Below, in pieces: positions 15,827 through 24,216 of a stretch of DNA of 64,000 bases. The stretch is taken from positions 930,001 to 994,000 of the forward strand of contig NZ_WRPP01000003.1 of NCBI RefSeq assembly GCF_009760405.1. Direction: 5' to 3'. This DNA comes from Nocardia terrae. GTDB taxonomy: Bacteria; Actinomycetota; Actinomycetes; Mycobacteriales; Mycobacteriaceae. The notes under the pieces were generated by a model. It was not told the origin of the DNA, searched no databases, and worked only from the letters and a program-made list of their open reading frames with translations. Positions within the stretch are counted from its first letter, which is position 1. Each line of letters opens with the position of its first letter. The position numbers and the translations under genes are program-made.

Positions 15827-18390
15827 GGTTCGGTACCCGCCGGGTTCCCGGGCGCCCGCGTCGGCGACACCACCCGCTCCAGTGCCGCCAGGTCGGCCTC
15901 CAGTGCCCGGAACATGGCGTAGACGAGCACGAACGCGGCGATGCCGCCCACGCTGAGCACCCGCACCGCCACGATGACCCGGGGAATGTCGTCCGGCGGC
16001 AGGAAGGTCACGCCCGCCACCGCCAGCAGCGGCACCGACGCCGCCACCGCCAGATACGTGGTGCAGCGCCGGCCCAGCCGGTGCAGCCACACCGCGTCCT
16101 CGGCGCTGATGTCCCCGTGCCGCAGGAACATCGGATAGATGCAGCGCACCAGGTAGAAGGCGACCAGGAAAAACGGATACGCCACCGCGATGGCTCCGCA
16201 CACCACCAGCGACACCAGGAAGTGCACCACACCGCCCACCGGCAGGTCACTGGCCGTGAGCCGCAGGATCAGCGGGAAGGTGATCCCCGCGAGCACCCAC
16301 AGCGAGAACACCACCAGCGAAATACGTTCCCCGGCAAGCAATACGTCGGCGCGGGCGCGCCGCAGCGTGTCCGGGTCGTATTCGCGTCCGGTGCGCAACC
16401 CGCGCGGCACCACGATCACATAGCGGCACAGATAGGCGGTCACCACCGCGCCGAGCGGGAAGAACACCAGGTTCACCGTCGCCGTGGTCAGCACGAAGGT
16501 GTGCATGGCCGAGTCGGACAGGTGGCTGATGATGAACGCCCGGTTATGGGCGATGTTGTACAGCGACGCCAGGGTGTTCGGCACGATCACCGCCAGCACG
16601 ACCAGCGGAATCAGCCACGGCCGCAAGCGCATCCGCCAGCTGTGCGGCGGCGGGTCGACCAGGTCGCGGGCCCGCTCGTCCAGGCACAGGTCGAGCTGCT
16701 TGGCCAGCACCGCGCCATTGCGCCAGCGCTGTTCGCGATCGGGGTCCAGGCAGGTGAGCAGGACGCGGCGCAGCGCGGCCGGGCAGTCGGGCGGCACCCG
16801 GTCCAGGGCCGCGGTGTCGACGCCGTGCCGCCGCCGGTCCAGCATGGCCTCGAGGGTGGTGCGATCACCGTGGTCGCCGGGTCCGGCGGTGCTGTCGTCG
16901 AAGGGTTTCGCCCCGGTCAGCAACTCCCACAGCACCACGCCGAGGGAGAAGATGTCGGCGCGGGTGTCGAGGTCGGCGGCGCTCCCTTCGGTGCCCGGGT
17001 GGCAGGCCTCGAGCTGTTCGGGGGACATGTAGGACAGCGAACCACCGAAGTAGGAGACCGGACTGGAGCCGTCCAGATTCCGGCTGAAACTGATATTGAA
17101 ATCCGCCAGTTTCGGTACCGCCTCGGCGGTGAGCAGCACGTTCGCGGGCTTCACATCCCGGTGCAGCACCCCGTGCCCGTCCGCGTAGTCCAGCGCCTCG
17201 GCCAGCCGACGGCCCAGCCACGCAACGGTTTCCGGCCAGTTCAGTCCGGCCAGCTCGGCGCGCACACTGGAATCGGTGGGCCGGATCTCGCCCTTCTCCT
17301 CCATGGCCGCGTCCACCGCGTCCAGCAGCAACTGCCCGCTGCGCTGCGCCGGCGGAGTGGCCCGCACCCAGCGCAGCACGCCCAGCAGGGTGCCGCCGGG
17401 CAGGAACTGCATGTACAGCAGCCGCAGCCGCCGCCCGGACTCGGTGCGCAGCTCCGACATCAGCCGCTGGTCGAAGACCCGCACGATGTAGTCGTGGTCG
17501 AGCTGGGCCAGGGTCTGCGGCTCGCTGCCGTGGTCGGCGGAGATCTTCACCGCCACCAGTCGCTGCAGCGACCGCTGCCGGGCCAGGAAGACGCGCGCGA
17601 AGGCCCCGGAGCCGAGGCTGGTGAGCAGATCGAAATCATCGATGCGCTGGCCGATTTCGATGCGATCCAGCAACTCCCCGGTGTCCGGCGCGCCGACTCC
17701 GCCGGTGACACGGGTGCGATCGGTGGCGGTGCCGACCGGTTGCGAGGGCTCCTCGAACAGCGTCAGCTCACCGGGTTCGGGGACCCGGGTGGTCTCACCG
17801 TCGAGCTGGCTTCCGAAGTGGAGGGTCTCCTCGCTGGGGGCGGGTGTGGTGGGTTCGAGGGTGAGCCCGCCGCGCGTGGACTCGTCCAGCCGCGTGCGCC
17901 GCGTGCTCTGGTCATCGTCGTCGGCATTGAGCAGTTCCCGCAGCTCGCCCGCCTGGTGCGGGTACTCGCGCAGGCAGTCGCGCGGATCCACTCGCTCGCC
18001 GCTGTGCCGCCGGATCACGAATTCCTCGTACACCAGCCCGGCGGGCAGATCCCGCGCGGCGAGTTCGGGGAATTCGGAACAGTATTCGCGCAATCGCTTG
18101 GGTGCCGGCGTGGTGCCGGACGGCGGGCCGGGGCGGCGCAACCAGCGGTGACGCATGTCCACCCGGATGAGCTCCACCAGCGCGCCGCGGCGCAGCGTGG
18201 TCGCGTCGGGCAGGTAGTCGGCGATGCGCGGCGGGGCCGCGGCGGCGGTGTCCCAGGCCGCGGCGAAGGCGGCGACCGCGCTGAATTCCGTTCCGGCCGT
18301 GTAACCCCCGGAGCGGTGGTCGGAACCAGAAGTCATGTCCGCACCCATCTGGCTCGGCACGGATGTCGATGATCCGTACTGTCGATCCAT
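15823..18390 (-). CDS. membrane-anchored Ser/Thr protein kinase with polytopic C-terminus
   Basis: An 855-residue kinase. Residues 1-160 have the same N-terminal region as the next gene (VELIRVDMRHRWLR, CSEFPEL, YEEFVIRRHSGE, CLREYP), a pattern I also associate with planctomycete-type kinases. A Thr/Glu-rich linker (160-240) could carry phosphosites. The kinase domain keeps Lys282 (VAVK), HRDVKPAN (411-418) and YMSPEQ, with DFN instead of DFG (430-432). The last 270 residues contain about six membrane helices, unlike the single-helix Pkn type with an extracellular sensor. Starts at 18348 or 18336 are also possible. Divergent from the amidase. Confidence 0.88.
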   Translation of the reverse strand: MDRQYGSSTSVPSQMGADMTSGSDHRSGGYTAGTEFSAVAAFAAAWDTAAAAPPRIADYLPDATTLRRGALVELIRVDMRHRWLRRPGPPSGTTPAPKRLREYCSEFPELAARDLPAGLVYEEFVIRRHSGERVDPRDCLREYPHQAGELRELLNADDDDQSTRRTRLDESTRGGLTLEPTTPAPSEETLHFGSQLDGETTRVPEPGELTLFEEPSQPVGTATDRTRVTGGVGAPDTGELLDRIEIGQRIDDFDLLTSLGSGAFARVFLARQRSLQRLVAVKISADHGSEPQTLAQLDHDYIVRVFDQRLMSELRTESGRRLRLLYMQFLPGGTLLGVLRWVRATPPAQRSGQLLLDAVDAAMEEKGEIRPTDSSVRAELAGLNWPETVAWLGRRLAEALDYADGHGVLHRDVKPANVLLTAEAVPKLADFNISFSRNLDGSSPVSYFGGSLSYMSPEQLEACHPGTEGSAADLDTRADIFSLGVVLWELLTGAKPFDDSTAGPGDHGDRTTLEAMLDRRRHGVDTAALDRVPPDCPAALRRVLLTCLDPDREQRWRNGAVLAKQLDLCLDERARDLVDPPPHSWRMRLRPWLIPLVVLAVIVPNTLASLYNIAHNRAFIISHLSDSAMHTFVLTTATVNLVFFPLGAVVTAYLCRYVIVVPRGLRTGREYDPDTLRRARADVLLAGERISLVVFSLWVLAGITFPLILRLTASDLPVGGVVHFLVSLVVCGAIAVAYPFFLVAFYLVRCIYPMFLRHGDISAEDAVWLHRLGRRCTTYLAVAASVPLLAVAGVTFLPPDDIPRVIVAVRVLSVGGIAAFVLVYAMFRALEADLAALERVVSPTRAPGNPAGTEP

Positions 18391-18529
18391 AGGTGTCGTG
18401 GATTCTTAGATTCGGACAAAGAACCCGCCACACCCGACACCATCATCCCCGACCACTAGCCGGAATGATAACTTGCGGCTCACGAGCGGATCACCCGATT
18501 TCGACACGAGGCGACGGGGGAAAACGAGC

Positions 18530-19984
18530 ATGTACGACGAGGGCACGGCGATGACGGCCGATCGCGTCACCGCCGAGACCACCGAGGAGGTACCGGTGGC
18601 CGCCAACACGACCGATTCCGACACCCCATCCGAGCCCCGCCCGCCCGTGGATCTGACCACGGCCACCGGCACCGCCGCGGCCGTCCAGCACGGTTCGATC
18701 TCCCCCGAGCAGGCCCTCGACGCCGCGCTGGAGCGGATTCGCGCCCGCGACCGGAAGTTGAGCGCCTTCAGCCTGGTCCGCGAGGAGGCCGCGCGCGCCG
18801 AGGCCCGCGCGGTCGCCGAACGCCAAGACCTGGACATGCTGCCGCTGGCCGGGGTGCCGATCGCGGTGAAGAACAACATCGATGTCAGCGGCGAGGTCAC
18901 CCGCGGGGGCTCGCTGTCGGGCTCGGAGGTTCCCGCGGACTCCGACCACCCGGTGGTGCGGCGGCTACGCGCGGCCGGCGCGGTCGTCGTCGGCCTCACC
19001 TCCGTTCCCGAGTTCGGGCTCTGGGGCGTCACCGACGGTCCGGGCAGCATCACCCGCAGCCCGTGGAACACCCGCTACTCGTCCGGTGGTTCGTCGGGCG
19101 GTTCCGGTGCGGCCGTCGGTTCCGGCATGGTTCCGATCGCGCACGGCAACGACGGTCTGGGGTCGGTCCGCATTCCGGCCGCGTGCTGCGGCGTGGTCGG
19201 CCTCAAGCCCGGCCGCGGGCTGGTCCCTTCCGAGGTCGGCGTCGACTCGTGGGGCGGGATGACCGAAAACGGTGTGCTCGCAACGACTGTCGCGGACACC
19301 GCGCTCATGCTCTCGGTGCTGGCCGACCGCCCGGACCTGGCCGATCTGGAGACACCGCCGACCCTGCGCATCGGGCTGGCCACCGCGGCGCCGACGCCGC
19401 TCACCCATATCGATCTGGCCTGGACGGCCGCCGCCGACAAGGCCGCCGCGGCCGCGTCGCAGGCCGGTCACATCATCGGCGTGGCCGAACTCCCTTACCA
19501 GGGTGCGACTTTCGCGCTGGCACTGCGCTGGCTGGGCAATGCCGCCCGGGAGGCGGCGACGGTCCCGCATCCGGAACGCCTGCAGCGCCGCACCCGCACC
19601 CATGTCGCGCTGGGCCGGGCGGTGCTGAAGTCCGGTCTGCTGCGCCCGTCCCAGGTGGATCGGGTGGAGGCCCGGCTGCTGGACTACTTCGAGCGCTACG
19701 ACGTGGTCATCACCCCGACGCTGGCCACCGCGGCCCCGCGTGCCCGCCGCTGGCACTCCCGGCCCTGGCTCGCGAATGTCCTTGCGAACGTGAAGTTCTC
19801 ACCGTTCACGCCGCTGTGGAATCTGGTCGGCTGGCCGGCCCTGTCCATCCCGATGGGCATCCACCCCCGCAACGGCACGCCGGTCGCCGCGCAGATCGCG
19901 GGCCCGCCCGGCAGCGAATCCACCATCCTGCGCCTGGCCGCCCAGATCGAGGCCGCCCACCCGTGGCAGCGTCTCGCGCCCTGA
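18530..19984 (+). CDS. amidase signature family hydrolase
   Basis: A 484-residue amidase of the Ser-cisSer-Lys class: the lysine is in LAGVPIAVKNNID, the cis-serine in the Gly/Ser-rich YSSGGSSGGSGAAVGSGM, and the nucleophile Ser in GNDGLGSVRIPAACCG. The usual second motif is GTDGGGSIR, so Asn replaces Thr and Leu replaces Gly here. It hydrolyses a carboxamide; the substrate is unknown. ATG 18530 is preferred over the in-frame TTG at 18473; ATG 18551 is also possible. A strong hairpin follows the stop codon. Confidence 0.9.
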   Translation: MYDEGTAMTADRVTAETTEEVPVAANTTDSDTPSEPRPPVDLTTATGTAAAVQHGSISPEQALDAALERIRARDRKLSAFSLVREEAARAEARAVAERQDLDMLPLAGVPIAVKNNIDVSGEVTRGGSLSGSEVPADSDHPVVRRLRAAGAVVVGLTSVPEFGLWGVTDGPGSITRSPWNTRYSSGGSSGGSGAAVGSGMVPIAHGNDGLGSVRIPAACCGVVGLKPGRGLVPSEVGVDSWGGMTENGVLATTVADTALMLSVLADRPDLADLETPPTLRIGLATAAPTPLTHIDLAWTAAADKAAAAASQAGHIIGVAELPYQGATFALALRWLGNAAREAATVPHPERLQRRTRTHVALGRAVLKSGLLRPSQVDRVEARLLDYFERYDVVITPTLATAAPRARRWHSRPWLANVLANVKFSPFTPLWNLVGWPALSIPMGIHPRNGTPVAAQIAGPPGSESTILRLAAQIEAAHPWQRLAP

Positions 19985-19992
19985 GGACGACA

Positions 19993-20023
19993 CAGCGCCG
20001 CGTCACCTGGTGACGCGGCGCTG
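19993..20023 (+). terminator. hairpin terminator after the amidase gene
   Basis: Fifteen-base arms (CAGCGCCGCGTCACC and its complement) are separated by a single base and begin 8 bp after the amidase stop. There is no U-tract, as is common in actinobacteria. Confidence 0.75.
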
Positions 20024-20085
20024 GTGGTATTCGGCGCTGCTTCGAGCGATTCGGTGTCGCACCGATAGCTCGGCACTGCCCGGCG

Positions 20086-20118
20086 GGCGGCGGCAACCTC
20101 CGACCTACTGCCGCCGCC
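20086..20118 (-). terminator. hairpin terminator after the LysR-type gene
   Basis: A 10-bp stem (GGCGGCGGCA with TGCCGCCGCC) and a 13-base loop sit 27 bp downstream of the LysR-family stop on the minus strand. Confidence 0.55.
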
Positions 20119-20144
20119 AGAGGCGGACCGGGCTGTGTTCCGCG

Positions 20145-21032
20145 CTACTGCGCGGCGACGGCTTCCTGCTCGGCGAAGCCACCCTCGAGGACGCGGGCCG
20201 CGAATTCGAGAATGGTCGGCCGGTCGTCGTCGGCACGCCAGGCCACCGCGAGCTCGCACGGAGCCAGACCGGTCACCGGGCGGGCGGTCAGGCCGGGCCA
20301 GCGGTACATGGGGACGTTGTTCTCGGCCAGCAGGCAGACGCCCAGGCCGAGACTGACGGCTTCGAGCCGCTCTTCGGCGGTGGCCGCCTCCGCGCCGATC
20401 TTGGCCTGCCGGCCGCCGCGGGCGTCCGCGCCGAGCCAGAAGTCGCGCGCCGCACCGGCTTCGGCGGGCATGGCGATGAAGGGCTCGTCGATCAGGTCGG
20501 CGAAGTCGATGCTCTCCTGGTTGGCCAGCGCGTGGTTTTCCGGCAGCAGCACCCAGCGCGGCTCGGTGCGCAGCACCTGCCAGCGGTAGCGGCTGGTGTC
20601 GGGCACCGGCAGCCACATCAGGGCCAGATCCGCCTGTCGCCCGGCCAGCCCGCTGGACGGGTCGGTCCAGGACGCGGAGTGCAGGGCGAGCCGGTGGCCG
20701 CTGGCGCTCTCCAGGTCGGTGATCAGGCCGCGCCCGATGGAGGACTGGATGCCGACGCGCAGCACCTCACCGGCCTCCTGCAGGGCGACATTGGTGACTT
20801 CCCACAGTTCCAGGATCTTCCGCGCGCCTTCGAGGAGTTCCTTGCCGGCGACGGTCAGGGCCACGCTGCGCTGGTTGCGGTCGAACAGCACGACGTCGAG
20901 CTGGCGCTCCAGCTGACGGATCTGTCGTGACAGGGTGGGTTGTGCGATGTGCAGCCGCTGGGCGGCGTTGGTGAAATGCAGTTCCTCAGCGACGGCGACG
21001 AAATACCGCAGGTCGCGCAAATGCGGGTCCAT
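20145..21032 (-). CDS. LysR-family transcriptional regulator
   Basis: A 295-residue LysR-type regulator. The N-terminal winged HTH spans residues 5-63 (LRDLRYFVAVAEELHFTNAA, then LHIAQPTLSRQIRQLERQL). It is followed by a type 2 periplasmic-binding-like effector domain from about residue 88. The LysR subgroup with this N-terminus often controls aromatic-acid catabolism, but no such operon lies beside it, so the target is unknown. It is not divergent from its neighbours: the tail-to-tail amidase is on one side and a 381-bp leader on the other. Confidence 0.92.
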   Translation of the reverse strand: MDPHLRDLRYFVAVAEELHFTNAAQRLHIAQPTLSRQIRQLERQLDVVLFDRNQRSVALTVAGKELLEGARKILELWEVTNVALQEAGEVLRVGIQSSIGRGLITDLESASGHRLALHSASWTDPSSGLAGRQADLALMWLPVPDTSRYRWQVLRTEPRWVLLPENHALANQESIDFADLIDEPFIAMPAEAGAARDFWLGADARGGRQAKIGAEAATAEERLEAVSLGLGVCLLAENNVPMYRWPGLTARPVTGLAPCELAVAWRADDDRPTILEFAARVLEGGFAEQEAVAAQ

Positions 21033-21413
21033 AGCCCCTTGCTATCAGAATCGGTCTTGATTTTCCAGCCGTATCCGACCCGAAAGTTTGCAACAGGATC
21101 AGAAAACAGCCGTCAGGTTTGTTCCTGACAGCATAGGGCGCGGGTGAAACATTCTGTTAACTGGATCCGCGAATTTCTGGCCATTCAGCGGGACACCCCC
21201 TCCCACTCCCAAGCGAACGATTGACCAGTAGTAACGCCCATCACGCCCGCGACCGGCCACACACCCCCGGACCCGCACGCGGACTTCCAGCAACAGCACC
21301 TGTCCAGCCCCCTGAACTCAAACAAAATCACCGAGTGACATTCATCACATCAACGCGAAAAGCCGCCCCGAATCATGGGACGGCCTTCGCTGCGGGGAGT
21401 CCGAGAGGTGTTT
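21033..21413. other. 381-bp intergenic stretch upstream of the LysR gene
   Basis: No convincing coding frame. It holds the promoter region of the LysR-type gene on one side and, at 21357-21388, a GC-rich imperfect hairpin that on the minus strand runs into TTTT and lies about 26 bp after the hpt stop, so it is a likely hpt terminator. It is locally more AT-rich than its surroundings. Confidence 0.5.
21357..21388 (-). terminator. probable terminator of the tilS-hpt unit
   Basis: On the minus strand AAGGCCGTCCC pairs imperfectly (one bulge, one G-U) with GGGGCGGCTT, followed by TTTTCG. It lies just downstream of hpt. Confidence 0.55.
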
Positions 21414-22031
21414 CTAGCCCCCGTAGACCTTCGGGTCGAGGGTGCCGATGTAGGGCAGATCGCGGTAGCGCTCGGCGTAGTCGAGGCCGTAGCCGACCAC
21501 GAACTCGTTCGGGATGTCGAAGCCGACCGCCATGACGTCGACCTGCGTGCGCAGCGCGTCCGGCTTGCGCAGCAGCGTCACGACCTCCAGCGAGGCCGGG
21601 TTGCGGCTGGACAGGTTGCGCAGCAGCCACGACAGCGTCAGACCGGAGTCGATGATGTCCTCGACGATCAGCACATTGCGGCCCGCGATGTCCTTGTCCA
21701 GGTCCTTCATGATGCGCACGACGCCCGAGGACGAGGTGGAGGATCCGTAGGACGAGACGGCCATGAACTCCATCTGCGTCGGCACGGTGAGCTTCTTGGC
21801 CAGATCGGTCATGAAGAAGATCGCGCCCTTGAGCACGCCCACGAGCAGCAGGTCACCCTCGGGGGCCCCGGCCGGGTAGCGCTTGGCGACCAGTTCCGCG
21901 AGTTCTTCGACCTTGGCGGCGATCTCGTCCTCGCTGATCAGCACCGACGCGATGTCGTCCCCGTACACGTCCGCTGGTATCCCTTCAGTGATGTGTCGAC
22001 CCGGCCGCGCTTGCTCGCCGACCGGGGTCAC
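21414..22031 (-). CDS. hpt: hypoxanthine-guanine phosphoribosyltransferase
   Basis: Purine salvage: transfers phosphoribose from PRPP to hypoxanthine or guanine. The 205-residue protein has LLVGVLKGAIFFMTDL, the flexible loop SSYGSSTSSSG and the PRPP motif VLIVEDIIDSGLTL (about 119-132). FVVGYGLDYAERYRDLPYIG near the C-terminus provides the base-stacking region. GTG 22031 overlaps the tilS stop (GTGA). The first 25 residues are an extension, so a later start is possible. The tilS-hpt pair is conserved across bacteria; ftsH normally follows nearby. Confidence 0.96.
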   Translation of the reverse strand: MTPVGEQARPGRHITEGIPADVYGDDIASVLISEDEIAAKVEELAELVAKRYPAGAPEGDLLLVGVLKGAIFFMTDLAKKLTVPTQMEFMAVSSYGSSTSSSGVVRIMKDLDKDIAGRNVLIVEDIIDSGLTLSWLLRNLSSRNPASLEVVTLLRKPDALRTQVDVMAVGFDIPNEFVVGYGLDYAERYRDLPYIGTLDPKVYGG

Positions 22032-23017
22032 TCTGACCTGAGTATGAGCCTGCCATGTTCACGCGCGGCAACCAACCTCGTCCCGGCGGCCGAACCGCCC
22101 ACCGCGACCCCGCCCTGTCCACGCCATTGCGTGACCAGCGCCTCGACCGCCCGTAAATTGCTGTCGGTCAATGATTTTGCGCCACGCTCGAGCAACCACG
22201 CGCGAATGACGCGTCGGCGGAGCGCGGGCGCGGCAGTGGCGAGCGTCTCGATTCGCAGCCCCCCGTCCTCCCGCACATCCGCCAGCAACTCTCCGGCGAG
22301 CGCGTCCAGGACCTCGCCGTCCTCACGCAACTGGGCCGCGGTCCGGGCCAGCGCGACCGCCACCCCGCCGCCGAGGACGTCCTCGAGCAGCGGCAATACC
22401 TCCCCGCGCAGCCGCACCCGGGTGAACTCCGGCGCACTGTTGTGCGGGTCCTCCCACGGCTTCAGCCCCAGGTCCGCGCACAGCTCCCGGGTCGTCTCCC
22501 GCCGCACCCCGAGCAGGGGCCGGCCCCACGGGTCGTCGAATTCGGCCATGCCGCGAATCGATCGGGAGCCCGACCCGCGGGCCAGGCCGAGCAGCACGGT
22601 TTCGGCCTGATCATCGAGGGTGTGGCCGAGCAGGACCGGAAGTCCTTCGCGCGCTTCGTCCAGCGCCGCGTACCGGGCCAGCCGGGCCGCCGCCTCCGGG
22701 CCGCCCGGATAGCGGCCGTCGCGACGATCGACGGTCACCGTCCGCACCCAGGCCGACCGGCAGCCCAGGCGCAGCGCCACCGCGGCGGCCTCGGCCGCGA
22801 CCTCCGCCGAATGCGGCTGCAGCCCGTGGTCCACGGTCAGGGCGTGCACCACGTCGGCCTCCGCGCAGGCGGCGGCGGCCAGGGCCAGCGAGTCCGACCC
22901 GCCCGAGACGGCCACCGCGACCACGCCGTCGGGTGCGTACCGGCCCAGCCACTCCCGCACGGCACGCCGCATTTCCAGCGCGGCGCGCGTTTCGGGCAGC
23001 CGGGGCCGATCGTTCAC
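22028..23017 (-). CDS. tilS: tRNA(Ile)-lysidine synthetase
   Basis: Modifies cytidine 34 of tRNA-Ile(CAU) to lysidine with ATP and lysine, so that the tRNA reads AUA. The 329 residues open with the PP-loop SGGSDSLALA (about 39-48). They continue with VDHGLQPHSAEVA and LGHTLDDQAETVLLGLARGSG, the TilS catalytic core. Length is typical of the short actinobacterial form lacking the full C-terminal domain. It starts at GTG 23017 and is coupled to hpt by a GTGA overlap. Confidence 0.95.
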   Translation of the reverse strand: MNDRPRLPETRAALEMRRAVREWLGRYAPDGVVAVAVSGGSDSLALAAAACAEADVVHALTVDHGLQPHSAEVAAEAAAVALRLGCRSAWVRTVTVDRRDGRYPGGPEAAARLARYAALDEAREGLPVLLGHTLDDQAETVLLGLARGSGSRSIRGMAEFDDPWGRPLLGVRRETTRELCADLGLKPWEDPHNSAPEFTRVRLRGEVLPLLEDVLGGGVAVALARTAAQLREDGEVLDALAGELLADVREDGGLRIETLATAAPALRRRVIRAWLLERGAKSLTDSNLRAVEALVTQWRGQGGVAVGGSAAGTRLVAAREHGRLILRSE

Positions 23018-23102
23018 GCCCAGATCGTCGCATGCGCCGCACCGGCTCCCCGCCTTGCCGGGCCACGCTGGCGCAATGGATCCCGCGCAGGCACAATCGG
23101 TA

Positions 23103-24203
23103 TCAGCCGAGGACGCGGCTCACCCAGCGCTGCGGTTCCCCGATTTCGTCTGTGCGGGGCAGGGTTTCGGGCTCGGTCCAGACGGTGTTGAAGCGTTCCA
23201 TGCCGACGGTGTCCACGACCGCGTCGACGAAGGCTTTCCCGCGCACGTACTGGGCGACCTTGGCGTCCATGCCGAGCAGGGCGCGCAGTAGCCGCTGAAT
23301 GGGGTTGGCGGGGCGCTTGCGGCGCTGGTCGAAGGCGGCCCGAATGCGGGTCACCGAGGGAACCACGGCCGGTCCGACGGCATCCATGACATGGTCGGCG
23401 TGGCCCTCCAGGAGGGTGCCGAGCATGAGGAGGCGATCGAGGGCCTCGCGCTGCGGTGCGGCCTGGGTGGCGCGCAGCAGGCCGATGACGCCGCCCGCGG
23501 GGTCCTCCTCGCCGCGACGGCGAGCCTGCACGGCCTCGGCCAGCCGGGCCAGCATGTCGGCCAGCGGTTCGTCCCCGGCCTCGCCGAGCACCTCCACATT
23601 GCGGCGCATGTAGTCGGCGATCCAAGGAGCCGAAGAGAATTGGACCCGGTGGGTGACCTCGTGGAGGCAGACCCAGAGCCGGAAGTCGCTGGGCGGCACG
23701 CCCAGGGCGCGCTCGACCGCCATGATGTTGGGCGCGACCAGCAGCAGCGTGCCGTCGGGTCCGGTGAAGGGGTCGTACTGGCCGAGGATGGCCGTGGACA
23801 GGAATGCCAGCATGGCCCCGGCCTGCAAACCGGCCGGTTTGCCAACGAATTTGCCGGGCGCACCGGCGTCGACGCCGCTGCCGGTGAGCTGCGACATGGA
23901 CTCCGCGGCCGCCCTGATCCAGCCCGGCCGGTCCACGACCAGCGCGTCCGGCACCACGGATCCGTCGTCCAGCCCACTGACCTCGCGCACCGGCCCCTCG
24001 GCGCGCACCGAGGCGGAGGCGAGTTCGGCGACCGCCTGCTCGGCCGAATACCGGGAGGTGCGCGGCCCGGCGGGCACCAGCGCGGCGCCCGTGCGGGCGG
24101 CCACGCTCCAGTCGACGACGCCGGTCAGATTGGTGCGCGTCCGCCGGGTCGGTTCACGATCTTCCGAATCGGCGGGGGCCGAGGGGTTTTCGGGTCCGGT
24201 CAT
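23103..24203 (-). CDS. zinc-dependent metalloprotease family protein (Rv3626c-like)
   Basis: About 366 residues with the zinc signature HEVTH in LWVCLHEVTHRVQF at about residue 195, a C-terminal helical domain, and a disordered charged N-terminus (residues 1-25). It belongs to the family annotated as zinc-dependent or F420-biosynthesis-associated protein in mycobacteria, where it sits between tilS and the D-alanyl-D-alanine carboxypeptidase as here. The actual substrate is unknown. ATG 24203 is chosen, 13 bp after the dacB stop, with GGTGG upstream; ATG 24209 is equally possible. Confidence 0.88.
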   Translation of the reverse strand: MTGPENPSAPADSEDREPTRRTRTNLTGVVDWSVAARTGAALVPAGPRTSRYSAEQAVAELASASVRAEGPVREVSGLDDGSVVPDALVVDRPGWIRAAAESMSQLTGSGVDAGAPGKFVGKPAGLQAGAMLAFLSTAILGQYDPFTGPDGTLLLVAPNIMAVERALGVPPSDFRLWVCLHEVTHRVQFSSAPWIADYMRRNVEVLGEAGDEPLADMLARLAEAVQARRRGEEDPAGGVIGLLRATQAAPQREALDRLLMLGTLLEGHADHVMDAVGPAVVPSVTRIRAAFDQRRKRPANPIQRLLRALLGMDAKVAQYVRGKAFVDAVVDTVGMERFNTVWTEPETLPRTDEIGEPQRWVSRVLG

Positions 24204-24216
24204 GTTCATCCACCCG

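Noticed and set aside
16081..18372. Long plus-strand frame over the kinase gene
   Set aside because: Shadow of the kinase gene on the other strand; no start signal and no motif.
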